This document shows positions 43,242-51,551 of a stretch of DNA of 64,000 nucleotides, piece after piece. The notes beneath the pieces were generated by a model. That model was not told where the DNA came from. It ran no database searches and saw only the letters and a program-made list of their open reading frames with translations. The stretch lies in NCBI RefSeq assembly GCF_900182635.1, contig NZ_FXTD01000007.1, forward strand, positions 62,001 through 126,000, given 5' to 3'. The position numbers and the translations under genes were made by a program. Source of the stretch: Halorubrum cibi. GTDB taxonomy: Archaea > Halobacteriota > Halobacteria > Halobacteriales > Haloferacaceae. Position 1 is the stretch's first letter. Every line of letters starts with the position of its first letter.

Positions 43242-43634
43242 ATGCTACGGCAGTTCCTCTGTGTACTCGGCGTTCTCACGACGCTCGCCCCGGACCGGAT
43301 CGTGGACGTATTCGAGACGGTTGCGGTCGAGAACCCTGAGGAAATTACCGTCCACTCGTGGTTTGGTCCCCTGATTCGGGCGGAAGGAGTCGTTATCACG
43401 CTCGCCGCGCTCCGTGGCGGTCGCCTCTACGCGTGGCTAATGAATGTCACCGGAATCTTTGGTGCAGGCTTGCTTTTCATCCCGCGACTGTACGAGCACA
43501 TCGCGGGGCCGCTCGTGTACGAAGACTCTGATTCAGTGGAGTGGAACGAACACCTCTCCGACGGTGTCCGCGTAATCGGCGCTGTGTACGTGCTCCTCGC
43601 GCTCTTGGACCGTCGGCGTCGAAACGGGACATGA
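43242..43634 (+). CDS. Small membrane protein, unknown
   Basis: A 130-residue protein with hydrophobic helices (near 2-18, 45-63, 66-84 and 108-125). The ATG at 43242 is used because upstream sequence is Arg-rich and not membrane-like. Its stop overlaps the SDR start by 4 bases (ATGA), so the two are co-translated. Family not recognised. Confidence 0.65.
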   Translation: MLRQFLCVLGVLTTLAPDRIVDVFETVAVENPEEITVHSWFGPLIRAEGVVITLAALRGGRLYAWLMNVTGIFGAGLLFIPRLYEHIAGPLVYEDSDSVEWNEHLSDGVRVIGAVYVLLALLDRRRRNGT

Positions 43635-44518
43635 CCGATGATCTCTCCGACCGCACGATCCTTCTCACTGGGGGAACGAGCGGATTCGGACGGGTGGCAG
43701 CGGTTGACCTCGCAAAACGAGGTGCGACCGTCGTAGTCGTCGGCCGCGACGAGTCGAAGGGGGCAACTCTCGTAGAACGGTCCATAGACTTTGCCGGAAC
43801 AATCGCGTTCCATCAGGCCGATATCGCGTCTCAATCCACCGTTCGGTCCCTCGCAGCAACCGTGAAACGCGAGTACGACCGGATCGACGTCCTCGCTCAC
43901 AACGCCGGACTCTCGGCCGGGTCGCGGCGTGAGAGTCCGGATGGAATCGAACTCACGCTCGCGGTGAACCACTTGGCTCCCTACCTCCTGACATACGAAT
44001 TGCTCGACCATCTCTACGACGCACCCGATCCCCGTGTTGTCATTACCGCCTCAGACATCCATCGGCGAGCGACACTCGATTTCGACGACCTCCAACTGAC
44101 GGACGAGTACGATTCACTCGACGCGTACGCCCGCTCGAAGCTGGCGAACATTGCGTTCACGGTCGAACTTGATGCTCGGCTCCCGGACGACGCCGCAGTC
44201 ACAGTCAACTGTGTTCATCCGGGGTTCATTCCGTCGACGGACCTGTTCCGCGAGGCGTCGCTCCGAACGCGGCTGCTGGTTCGGATCGCCGGGTTGGTTC
44301 CGGGTGTCGCCACCTCAAAACAGGTGGCCGCCGAACGCCTCCAAACACTTCTGGTCGGGCCGACGTATGGTTCTGTAAGCGGCCAATACGTCGGCAGCGA
44401 TGGTCCCGAAGACCCCGCCCCCGAGGCCACAAATCAAGCGGTTCGACGGCGACTCTGGCAGATAAGTGCCGAGCTGGTCGGCATTACACCCGACTGGCCG
44501 GCGTCGACCACGAACTAG
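43631..44518 (+). CDS. Short-chain dehydrogenase/reductase
   Basis: A 295-residue SDR-family oxidoreductase. The cofactor motif is TGGTSGFGR, the NAG motif is HNAGLSAG, and the catalytic Ser-Tyr-Lys set is TASD with YARSK. The Arg after the second strand (VGRDES) suggests NADP(H). The C-terminal part resembles retinol-dehydrogenase-like SDRs. The upstream membrane gene overlaps it, but the substrate cannot be assigned. Confidence 0.85.
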   Translation: MTDDLSDRTILLTGGTSGFGRVAAVDLAKRGATVVVVGRDESKGATLVERSIDFAGTIAFHQADIASQSTVRSLAATVKREYDRIDVLAHNAGLSAGSRRESPDGIELTLAVNHLAPYLLTYELLDHLYDAPDPRVVITASDIHRRATLDFDDLQLTDEYDSLDAYARSKLANIAFTVELDARLPDDAAVTVNCVHPGFIPSTDLFREASLRTRLLVRIAGLVPGVATSKQVAAERLQTLLVGPTYGSVSGQYVGSDGPEDPAPEATNQAVRRRLWQISAELVGITPDWPASTTN

Positions 44519-44625
44519 CAACTGGTAGCATGCTCTCTCCCTACCTCTGACGTATCTGTACTTCTTAGAGGAGCGTCGCTCATGGGACTGCCTAGGCGCA
44601 CGCTGAGATGCTCTCGCAGGTATAG

Positions 44626-44814
44626 CTAATGAGATTCACCGTCGTCCGTCTCAACCCGCCCGTGTCGTTGATCAATCTCATCGAGCATATCGAGTGTTTT
44701 TCGGATCGATGCTCGAACCGCATCGCTTCGGTTGACGAACTTTCCCTCGTCACCAACGTGCTCGTCGAGGTCATCAAGCAATTCCTGGGGAATCTCGACG
44801 CTGACCTTCGGCAT
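44626..44814 (-). CDS. Ribbon-helix-helix DNA-binding protein
   Basis: A 62-residue CopG-like protein. The beginning (MPKVSVEIPQELLDDLDEHV) is the DNA-contacting strand and first helix, and FVNRSDAVRASIRKTLDML is the second helix. Such proteins repress nearby genes or serve as antitoxins. The ATG at 44814 precedes the ribbon strand; longer upstream frames are not homologous in style. The adjacent gene on the same strand is the membrane-anchored Mrr nuclease. Confidence 0.85.
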   Translation of the reverse strand: MPKVSVEIPQELLDDLDEHVGDEGKFVNRSDAVRASIRKTLDMLDEIDQRHGRVETDDGESH

Positions 44815-44941
44815 GTGTTCGTATTCGCAGAGGAATATCTTCAGCGTGTCGCACAGCACACCGGGCTCGCTCGGAAGCCTCAGTACGCACGCTCCATAGC
44901 GATCAACAGGACCAACCACAACTCAACAGTTAGAACACGAG

Positions 44942-46306
44942 TCAGAGCCAACCGAGACTGACGAGTAGTCCGAGCAGTACGAGTGCGGCAAGCATGACTA
45001 CGCCGCCGGTGAGCAGTGTATTCTCCATGGCTTTCTCGTAGAACGGCATCGCGTCGTATTGGTCTTGGAACGCGTCTCGATTCGTCTCGTCGTAGAAGTA
45101 CTTCGTTTTGAGCGCGAACCGGTCGGTCACCGCACAGCCGGTACAGACTGGTGTTCCTTCCATCCGCTCGGATTTGATATGCGAGTCGCAGTTGATACTC
45201 CCACAGTTCGCACAAAACGTGTAGGTGGCGTCCGTCCCGGCGGTGTCACAGTGAACGCACCGGTGGATGCCGTCTTCACTGGTGACACGTGAGGGCCCGG
45301 CTGCGAAATATTCGTACGGATACGAGTATTCACCGAGGTCGGTCCTGTGCCGGACTTGTGGTAGGTATACCGGTTCGATCGATTGGACGGACACGTCGGA
45401 GCGGTTCGGTTCGCAGGTTTTGGTGTACGTGACGTTGTTGTCGCCCGTGTAGGAGACGGTCGTCGTGTGGTGATCGCGGAGCCGTTCGACTGCCCACTCC
45501 TTGTACTCGGTCTGCGTCTGCCCGAACCGACGCTCCTCAATCGTGTCGAACTTGGTATCGAATTGATCCGTATCGAGGGCAACCGTCGCGTTGAGATTTT
45601 CCACCACGAGGTTCGACACGTCACCCGACGCGGTGCGTGGCTGGCCGCGCTCTGCGTGGACGACGAACCGAGACCGGTCGTTGATCCGATGAACCACGCC
45701 GACCGACGTCTCGAAGATCGCGTTCGTGTCCGCCGTTACGGCGACGACCGGGCGAAACGTGACTTCCGAGTACGGGTCGGGAATGTCTGCGGAATCGATG
45801 TTATCGATATCGCGGAACGCTGCCGTGACGGGGGCGGCCACTGCCGTCGCCGGATCGTACGGGCGGAGCGTCTCGTCGCACAGGATTTCGATCCGGCCGT
45901 TGTACAGATCCAACCCGATATCGTCAGCAATCTCACGGAGGTCTTCCCCGTCGATCAGTTCGATCGGATACGGGTCGTCGTTTCGTTCGAGTCGCTCGGC
46001 GTACTCGATCGCTGGGCTAGTGAACCGGCCAGTCGTCGCCACCATCCCGCGCTTCGCCCCGTCGAACTCGAACGTCGCAATCGCCGAGTGAAGTTTCTGT
46101 ACGACCGGCCGCCCCACCGTCCCGGTGTGCTTACACTCGACGACGACTCCGTGGCGCGTCCCGTCGACGACCTCTTCCATGAGGATGTCCCGCCCCTCAT
46201 CGGCGGTCCGCTCGGCTTGGCGGACGTTCTCGTACCCGAGGTTCCGGAACACGTCCTCCATCACGTCCTCGAACTCGAACCCGGACAGGTCATCGAGAAC
46301 CGGCAT
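44942..46306 (-). CDS. Mrr-type endonuclease with zinc ribbons and membrane tail
   Basis: A 454-residue protein. The N-terminal PD-(D/E)XK domain has DEGRDILMEEV, VVECKHTG (D...ExK) and then MVATTGRFTSPA. A middle domain is unrecognised. It is followed by a pair of zinc sites (CVHCDTAG, CANCGSINCDSH and CTGCAVTD) and one C-terminal membrane helix near 430-452. Mrr nucleases usually are soluble; membrane anchoring is uncommon and would place the nuclease at the cytoplasmic face, where DNA enters. It lies 128 bases upstream of the ribbon-helix-helix gene. Confidence 0.8.
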   Translation of the reverse strand: MPVLDDLSGFEFEDVMEDVFRNLGYENVRQAERTADEGRDILMEEVVDGTRHGVVVECKHTGTVGRPVVQKLHSAIATFEFDGAKRGMVATTGRFTSPAIEYAERLERNDDPYPIELIDGEDLREIADDIGLDLYNGRIEILCDETLRPYDPATAVAAPVTAAFRDIDNIDSADIPDPYSEVTFRPVVAVTADTNAIFETSVGVVHRINDRSRFVVHAERGQPRTASGDVSNLVVENLNATVALDTDQFDTKFDTIEERRFGQTQTEYKEWAVERLRDHHTTTVSYTGDNNVTYTKTCEPNRSDVSVQSIEPVYLPQVRHRTDLGEYSYPYEYFAAGPSRVTSEDGIHRCVHCDTAGTDATYTFCANCGSINCDSHIKSERMEGTPVCTGCAVTDRFALKTKYFYDETNRDAFQDQYDAMPFYEKAMENTLLTGGVVMLAALVLLGLLVSLGWL

Positions 46307-46400
46307 TTGAGACGTGCGCTATGTTGGCGCTTCGTCGTATATACCTTCCTTGAGAGTCAGTGGATGGACTGGTATTCAACGCGGCAGTTGTAACCGTTCA

Positions 46401-46448
46401 GCGCTGCTGAAGCCCTATTGATTCGACGTTCTCGCTACTGAAACATCA
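46401..46448 (+). repeat. Degenerate family A left end
   Basis: The sequence GCGCTGCTGAAGCCCTATTGATT aligns to the A-left end of E2 (CTTTGTTGAAACCCTATTCTTC...) and continues with GTTCTCGCTACTGAAACATCAG against ATTCTCGCCTGAAACAG. The first bases have decayed. It may be the remains of an older cassette element. Confidence 0.5.
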
Positions 46449-46544
46449 GACCCAGATGAGACCAATGAGTCCGACAGCTATCATAGCGACCCCGACAGAG
46501 AGTATCAGTACCTGTCGAGAACCGACCGTATCACGGAGGTACAT
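46446..46544 (-). CDS. Possible 32-residue single-helix membrane peptide
   Basis: A short frame encoding MYLRDTVGSRQVLILSVGVA and a hydrophobic end. It lies just inside the degenerate A-left end, where other copies hold small membrane proteins, and could be old cargo. Its size makes it uncertain. Confidence 0.3.
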   Translation of the reverse strand: MYLRDTVGSRQVLILSVGVAMIAVGLIGLIWV

Positions 46545-46643
46545 ATGTAGTCTTGCTGGGGGCGCGACAAAACAATGCCGTCTACTAGAGATACACAGCA
46601 GAGTAAAGTGTTCTTCGTCGCGTCTACAGTGTACGGTATTCAA

Positions 46644-47057
46644 ATGAAGATTTCAGAGGAACTTCGGTGTCTGTTCTCGGGGAAGGTCGAAGAGCGCGAT
46701 GGGTCATATGTGGTTGAGGTACCGGAGCAAGAACTCCGCCTTGGTGGGCTACAGGCGGACGAGACGTATCGTGTAGCTGTTCTATCAGCGCCCGCGACCA
46801 ACGAGGCAAACACCACTGACGCTACCCCAGAGCCAGAGCAAACGCCACAGACGCCCCCTGTCGAGGAGGGCGAACAACGCACCGTCGAAATCGAAGATAT
46901 TGGCGACCAAGGCGATGGTATCACTCGTGTTGAGCGCGGATTCGTCGTTATTGTTCCCGACACTAAACAGACCGAGCGTGTTACTATCGAGATTACCGAC
47001 GTACGCGAGAATGTCGCCTTCGCGGAAGTTGTCGAGCGCGTCAGTTACTACGAGTAG
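46644..47057 (+). CDS. TRAM-domain protein
   Basis: A 137-residue protein with an N-terminal strand-rich part (MKISEELRCLFSGKVEERDGSYVVEVPEQEL), a Glu/Pro/Thr-rich linker, and a C-terminal TRAM domain (RTVEIEDIGDQGDGITRVERGFVVIVPDTKQTERVTIEITDVRENVAFAEVV). TRAM domains bind RNA, and small haloarchaeal TRAM proteins may act as RNA chaperones. The ATG at 46644 is chosen because the upstream frame is not similar to the family. Element E2 begins 7 bases after the stop codon. Confidence 0.85.
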   Translation: MKISEELRCLFSGKVEERDGSYVVEVPEQELRLGGLQADETYRVAVLSAPATNEANTTDATPEPEQTPQTPPVEEGEQRTVEIEDIGDQGDGITRVERGFVVIVPDTKQTERVTIEITDVRENVAFAEVVERVSYYE

Positions 47058-47064
47058 TCTGAAG

Positions 47065-47421
47065 CGGCTTTGTTGAAACCCTATTCTTCTGATGAATTCT
47101 CGCCTGAAACAGCCGATCGATGAGAGTTGCGTATTGACCATTGGATATTCATGACATCGTCAGTTTAGTAAGCACTATGGCCCTCTCTCTGTCAGCAACC
47201 ATCGCCTACAGCTTTTCGGCCTCTGCTATCGTCGGCCTTTCTCTTAGCCATTTTACCGATCGTATTTCTGTGAAGATGGCATTGCTCATAGCAGTTTGTA
47301 CTACGGCTGGTACATTAGTTGGGAGAATACTGTGAGAAGCGCGTACTGAACGGTTCTTGAGTATCTTGTACTGACCGCGACTGGGTCAAAAATATCACAT
47401 TCTGAGGATTTCAACAGAGCC
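47065..47421 (+). mobile_element. Family A cassette element E2
   Basis: A 357-bp element with ends GGCTTTGTTGAAACCC (47065) and GGATTTCAACAGAGCC (to 47421). Both 70-bp terminal regions align to those of E1 (left: CTATTCTTC...CCTGAAACAGCC; right: CCTCAG..TGATAT..GCGGTCA..TACA). It has no 8-bp target duplication (TCTGAAGC on the left, GACTGTTG on the right), so it may have arisen by recombination. It carries a small membrane protein and no transposase. Confidence 0.75.
47141..47335 (+). CDS. Small two-helix membrane protein, cassette cargo
   Basis: A 64-residue hydrophobic protein (about 8-32 and 44-62), unlike the E1 cargo in sequence but similar in size and topology. Its start lies just inside the A-left end of E2, and it runs toward the A-right end. 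Function unknown. Confidence 0.5.
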   Translation: MDIHDIVSLVSTMALSLSATIAYSFSASAIVGLSLSHFTDRISVKMALLIAVCTTAGTLVGRIL

Positions 47422-47485
47422 GACTGTTGGGAAGACAATCATAGCAAACCGAACTTACTACTGTGTCTCAAACCATCGGAAACCC

Positions 47486-48481
47486 ATGCCCTCTCGACGG
47501 TGGTCGCTTCCCGTTCAGATGACCGTTACAATTCTTGGTATGGTGGCTGTCACGATCGCATTTCTCTGTGGGATTTGGGCTGTTCTCTACGGTGTACTTT
47601 CGTTTCTTGATATCTCAGAAGCGTCATCGATCGCCGGAGGACTCACTGCGTTGATCGTGGTGACGATCGGCTACCTCGAATACAAACAGGTCGACACGAT
47701 CGAACGGCTCGCTGACGCCGACCGCATTGACGAGGAGGCCGAGCCCGAGCTGTACGAGTTGGTGACCCGCGTCGCAGCACAACTCGACGTCCCCGTTCCG
47801 ACGATCGCCCTTTCGGATCGACAGACTCCTGAAGCATTGGCTGTCGGATTCCGTCCGGAAAACGTCCATCTCGTCCTCTCCCGCGGGACGCTCGACACGA
47901 TCGACGGACGTGCCGAACTTGAAGCGGTCGTCGCTCACGAACTCGCGCACGTGAAAAATCGGGATGCGATGGTGATGACGGCCGTGTCACTCCCCGTGAT
48001 CCTCGCTCGTGGACTCGGGACGCGACTTGCCGACATCGAAAATCCGGGTGGAGCTGCGATCCTCATCGTTCCACTTGGGTTCGTCTCGACGCTCATCTGG
48101 GGAACGGGGAAAGCGATGACTGCCCGACTCTCCCGGGCGCGAGAACAAGCCGCAGATCGAGCCGCCGTTGCGGTGACTGGCTCACCTGCGGTGCTTGCGA
48201 CTGCGCTCACGAAACTCGATCGGAGCATTTCAGATACGCCGAATCGGGACCTACGCGAGGTGTCGGGGATTTCGTCGCTCTCGATCCTCCCGCTCGAACC
48301 GGAAGAGTTGGAGAAAGTGATGCTCGGTCCGGACGGGAACAGAGAGCCGTCGTACTGGTGGCTGCGAAAACGGCTGTATCGGTTCGAACGCTGGCTGTTC
48401 CGGACGCATCCGCCGACAGATGACCGGATCGAACAGCTCGCAGAATACGAGCGACAACAGGACCGACGTTCACCGTCTTAG
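47486..48481 (+). CDS. M48 family metallopeptidase (HtpX-like)
   Basis: A 331-residue protein with two N-terminal membrane helices (near 10-32 and 38-57) and the metal site VVAHELAHVKNRDA (HExxH), followed by a third ligand in SRAREQAADRAA (Glu). Two more hydrophobic segments surround it, as in HtpX. These proteases degrade damaged membrane proteins. Haloarchaea often have several copies. The gene is intact and of normal length. Confidence 0.9.
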   Translation: MPSRRWSLPVQMTVTILGMVAVTIAFLCGIWAVLYGVLSFLDISEASSIAGGLTALIVVTIGYLEYKQVDTIERLADADRIDEEAEPELYELVTRVAAQLDVPVPTIALSDRQTPEALAVGFRPENVHLVLSRGTLDTIDGRAELEAVVAHELAHVKNRDAMVMTAVSLPVILARGLGTRLADIENPGGAAILIVPLGFVSTLIWGTGKAMTARLSRAREQAADRAAVAVTGSPAVLATALTKLDRSISDTPNRDLREVSGISSLSILPLEPEELEKVMLGPDGNREPSYWWLRKRLYRFERWLFRTHPPTDDRIEQLAEYERQQDRRSPS

Positions 48482-48557
48482 CGACAGCCGTTACCGTCTG
48501 ATCCTGGTTTAATGTGGATTCCACAGTCAGCCCACGTCAAGCCGGTTAAACATTATC

Positions 48558-49178
48558 GGCTTTGTTGAAATCCTTGGTCACGGATAATTCGTCAAGGCCG
48601 TGCTACATACAGAGCGCGAGTCGGTCAGCGCCATCAGCACCGTTTCACGATCACGCTATACTTGTCTCAGCGGCGGGTACGCAAACCCAGCAATATTTGA
48701 ACGTCGCCGGAGACAACACGCTTGATGCCCTCCATTATCGATGAGACCGTGTTCCGCGAGCCCTCTAGAGGGGTTGGACTGGTTTTTCTCTGTGGCGCAC
48801 TTCTGATAGCCGGGCAGCAAGCGTACTACGTCATTCTAAAAGGGGCGACGCTCTACTATGCCACACTATTTATTGGTGCTGGGATGGCCCTCTCCGGCAT
48901 TGCCGAGTCCTTGCCAAAATCTCGACGACGGGCTTCTGGTGCCCTGCGACTCACAGCGATCGCTGTACTGGCGGGTATTCTCGTGATCGGCTTCGTCAGG
49001 CCCGAGCTCCTCTTAGTGTGATTGAGCCGGTTGGGTTGAGTTCACCGCTCTTGTAAGAAGTTCATTCGCACGGAGGACTCATTGGGAGTGACCGAAAAGA
49101 CAAAGGTTGAACTTGCTACACGCACCCTCTCTATCTCGTACGCCGGTCCTATCAATCCTTAATCATTTCAACACAGCC
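48558..49178 (+). mobile_element. Family B cassette element E3
   Basis: A 621-bp element. Its left end (GGCTTTGTTGAAATCCTTGGTC...AAGGCCGTGCTACATACAGAGCGCGAG) is nearly the same as that of E4 at 54554. Its right end (rc GGCTGTGTTGAAATG...GGCGTACGAGATAG) also matches that of E4 at 55046. No target duplication is seen (ACATTATC versus GGTTGTTT). The right end cuts a PemK-type toxin gene after 18 codons, and the rest of that gene is not on the other side, so a deletion accompanied it. Confidence 0.75.
48725..49021 (+). CDS. Small membrane protein, cassette cargo
   Basis: A 98-residue protein using the ATG at 48725 with three hydrophobic helices (near 17-34, 41-58 and 75-92). Family not recognised. 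It is the only gene in element E3 and runs away from its left end. Confidence 0.6.
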   Translation: MPSIIDETVFREPSRGVGLVFLCGALLIAGQQAYYVILKGATLYYATLFIGAGMALSGIAESLPKSRRRASGALRLTAIAVLAGILVIGFVRPELLLV

Positions 49179-49233
49179 GGTTGTTTCCAAACGGGTCGTC
49201 CGCGATAACGATAGCGCCTTGCGAAAACACCAT
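49179..49233 (-). pseudogene. PemK/MazF-type toxin gene cut by element E3
   Basis: From ATG 49233 the frame reads MVFSQGAIVIADDPFGNN, after which the element E3 end begins. Typical PemK/MazF toxins start with (G)DVVxADDPFGNN followed by RPYLVV, so this is a toxin cut after 18 residues. It starts 3 bases from the end of the winged-helix gene at 49237, the usual antitoxin-toxin spacing. The rest of the toxin is missing. Confidence 0.65.
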
Positions 49234-49236
49234 TCG

Positions 49237-49605
49237 CTACGTCTCCTCGTCGCTCAGGTCGGGCAACTCCTCAGCCCACCCGCTATTCTGAGCGTACCAA
49301 TCATCACTATATGAGGAAGCTACCGTCTCTACCCCAATGAAGGCAGCCGTCGCTGCTGCGATGCGGTCGTCTTTCGTGGCTGCCCAATACGGTTCCTTGT
49401 GACGAACGAGGCCCGCAACTTCAAGCCGGTTCATTGTCGGTCCAACACTCCCACGCGGGACCCCTGTTTCCTCTGCCAATTCCGCTGGCGTGTATCCCAC
49501 GGTCGGTGTCGTCAACAGGAACTCCAACAATCGCCTCGCGTTGGTCCCCTCTGACAGGTCAACGCGTGGGTTTCCGGGTTCGTGTGTTTCGAAATCGACC
49601 GGCAT
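49237..49605 (-). CDS. Winged-helix protein, likely antitoxin-regulator
   Basis: A 122-residue MarR-like winged-helix protein. The helix-turn-helix is GYTPAELAEETGVPRGSVGPTMNRLEVAGLV, followed by a wing with HKEPYWAA. Haloarchaea often pair such a protein with a PemK/MazF toxin gene immediately downstream. Here the toxin is reduced to 18 codons, so the regulator is an orphan. It probably bound its own promoter. Confidence 0.8.
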   Translation of the reverse strand: MPVDFETHEPGNPRVDLSEGTNARRLLEFLLTTPTVGYTPAELAEETGVPRGSVGPTMNRLEVAGLVRHKEPYWAATKDDRIAAATAAFIGVETVASSYSDDWYAQNSGWAEELPDLSDEET

Positions 49606-49726
49606 ATACGAGTATTGTATGTTTGTTGTATTAGACGTTGGGCTGAAATCTTATCATGCTGTGAGTATAGTTTGTTCATGGGGTGAGTGTGCAGCAAAAT
49701 CGGGATTCGTACGTACTGATCTTTCC

Positions 49727-50509
49727 TTATTTCGTATCAGATTCCGTTCCGACCTTCTCGATGAACTCCTCAGCATCTAGGTCGAGCACCAGAGGGAACT
49801 TTCGACCAATCCCTTTCTGCCCTCCTTCGACGTTATATTCGTCAGCGAACTTTTTGGTGACGCGGTACCACGGTGCCTGATCGATCCGTTCGCTGATTTT
49901 CACAGGCTGGTTAAGTTTCGCACTTGGTGTGCGCCCTTCGACGATTACTACATCGTCATGTTTTGGCGTTCCCGCCGCTGCTAACCGTTTTGTATGCGCG
50001 TTCGCAGGGAACTCCTGTAGCGCTTCATGATACTCCTCTCCCTCTAGCTTGGAGAGGTCATGAACCGCTTCTACGGTCATATACCCATACAGAAACCGGT
50101 TGACGTTTGAGTCAGTCTCGTTCTCTTTGACGCCTGTGTAAAAGCCGAGAACGTCTGTCTCCTCAGATGATCCGAAGTTGTCGATGAGTGTACTTCCTTT
50201 CCCACCGCCGCCGCGCCGGTCTCCGAATGTCATCGCTTCGAAGTTGGGGTCGTGATGAACCGGATGCGACTCGATCTCAGCAGGGTCGTCGATCCAATCA
50301 CTATCTCCTCCTTTGGGACTAAGCGCTGTCACATAGTTGGCTGCGGTGCCACCTCGGTGATCGAGGTCGAAAGTTCCGTACGTCAGGGTCTCGCTCGTGG
50401 GATATGACTCCGGAATCGGAATGTAATCGAAGTATCCCTCTTCAGTGAGTTGTAGCTTCGGCCTAAGATGCTCCGAATCGGCTCCAACACCGACGAGGAC
50501 AACAGCCAT
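49727..50509 (-). CDS. Nmad3-like putative nucleotide-modification protein
   Basis: A 260-residue protein with a start like Nmad3 (nucleotide modification associated domain 3): VVLVGVGADS...LTEEGYFDYIPIPES and TYGTFDLDHRGG, ending with GTPKHDDVVIVEGR and a helical tail. The domain was predicted from gene neighbourhoods rich in DNA or RNA base-modification enzymes. I identify it from motif pattern, not from a search. It starts one base from the end of the Nmad2-like gene, so the two are translated as a unit. No other modification enzyme is adjacent. Confidence 0.65.
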   Translation of the reverse strand: MAVVLVGVGADSEHLRPKLQLTEEGYFDYIPIPESYPTSETLTYGTFDLDHRGGTAANYVTALSPKGGDSDWIDDPAEIESHPVHHDPNFEAMTFGDRRGGGGKGSTLIDNFGSSEETDVLGFYTGVKENETDSNVNRFLYGYMTVEAVHDLSKLEGEEYHEALQEFPANAHTKRLAAAGTPKHDDVVIVEGRTPSAKLNQPVKISERIDQAPWYRVTKKFADEYNVEGGQKGIGRKFPLVLDLDAEEFIEKVGTESDTK

Positions 50510-51372
50510 CAGACGATCTCTTGAAGAGAATCGACTATCGTATCTCCGCTCCGATCATCGTCATATGCGCGAGTGCCCTGCCCGCCACCGTATCGGTCTG
50601 GCCCATTTCCGAGGGTCCAATACAATGCTGGCTCGTTCCAACTTACCCAATTAGCGGGCGTGGACACAAATTTGAGGCGGTTGGGGTTGAGGTCCTCGTG
50701 ATACACGTGGTCGTATTCCTGGTTGACTGTTTCCGAGCACCCACAAGAGGAAGTCCCAGACCCAGAAACGTGGTCATGCTCCGGATAGGGTGCATCTGTT
50801 CCAACGACTTCTCCATCTTCAACCACCGCGTGGCAATCTCCGTACTTTCGTGCCCAAGCAGAATCATCGTCTGGGTCGGTTGAGATTCGTGGTTTCCACA
50901 CAGATTCTTCTTGCTCAATTAGGAATCGACCATAGTCTTCCATGTCTCGAAAGGCGTGCGTGACTAAGGCGACATTTACAAGCCATCGATGCTTCGTCTC
51001 TGCCCCCTTGGGTTTGTCTGAGCCGCCTTTCCCCGCAGTAGTGAATATGAATAGCGGTTGTGACGGTCGAAGTACTCCGGACTCATGTTCTTCAAAATAG
51101 TCGAAAAAGTGCTCTTGGCGCATGTCGTGCTTACAGCAAGCAAGCGACCAGAATCCACCCCGGTACGCTGGTGAACTGGCTGTCTGTACGTGGCCACTGT
51201 CTCGCGTGTAGTTGATCGATGATGCGGGATAGATTCTCCCATTCACTGTCGACTTCTCGAAGGGTTCAAGCTCGCTGTCGAGGTTCTCAACCAATCCGTC
51301 TAGGTGCTCAACTAGATCTTCCCGCGTAGTGATGACTTCTTTTTGCCCGTGATTTGGTATTTGCTGTGACAT
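50509..51372 (-). CDS. Nmad2-like putative nucleotide-modification protein
   Basis: A 287-residue protein with an Nmad2-like pattern: INYTRDSGHVQTASSP, then WSLACCKHDMR (compare LAICKPxIR), a phrase KHRWLVNVALVTHAFRDMEDYGRF, then KYGDCHAV and VYHEDLNPNRLKFVS. Nmad2 and Nmad3 genes occur next to each other in several bacteria and phages. It is the first gene of the pair, with its own TATA and palindrome upstream. Catalysis is unknown. Confidence 0.65.
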   Translation of the reverse strand: MSQQIPNHGQKEVITTREDLVEHLDGLVENLDSELEPFEKSTVNGRIYPASSINYTRDSGHVQTASSPAYRGGFWSLACCKHDMRQEHFFDYFEEHESGVLRPSQPLFIFTTAGKGGSDKPKGAETKHRWLVNVALVTHAFRDMEDYGRFLIEQEESVWKPRISTDPDDDSAWARKYGDCHAVVEDGEVVGTDAPYPEHDHVSGSGTSSCGCSETVNQEYDHVYHEDLNPNRLKFVSTPANWVSWNEPALYWTLGNGPDRYGGGQGTRAYDDDRSGDTIVDSLQEIV

Positions 51373-51377
51373 ATAGT

Positions 51378-51390
51378 GGACATTATGTCC
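51378..51390. promoter_or_regulatory. Palindrome GGACATTATGTCC before the Nmad pair
   Basis: A perfect inverted repeat of six-base arms around a central T lies between the TATA-like stretch (TTTATTATAG on the minus strand, 51391-51401) and the ATG at 51372. At this site a bound repressor would block a leaderless transcript. The regulator is unknown; the winged-helix protein at 49237 is a candidate. Confidence 0.55.
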
Positions 51391-51401
51391 CTATAATAAA
51401 A
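51391..51401 (-). promoter_or_regulatory. TATA-like element for the Nmad pair
   Basis: On the minus strand, TTTTATTATAG lies about 24 bases before the ATG at 51372, the distance expected of a haloarchaeal TATA box for a leaderless mRNA. Confidence 0.55.
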
Positions 51402-51551
51402 AGTTCATTTCTGATAAAATAAACAAACTATACTGTCTCCGGATCCAACTTCCATACAGTGTTATTTCATCATTGGAATCATGAAAATATTGGTGACCCG
51501 CCAGCAAATGATTTATAAGTAGTACGTATCACCGCTTTCGAATTGTATTGG

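Larger units (their letters stand above)
46307..46643. other. Intergenic stretch with a degenerate element end
   Basis: This 337-bp gap contains a degenerate family A left end (46401-46448) and a small open frame for a single-helix protein (46446-46544, minus strand). A T/A-rich stretch precedes the TRAM gene. I see nothing else. Confidence 0.6.
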
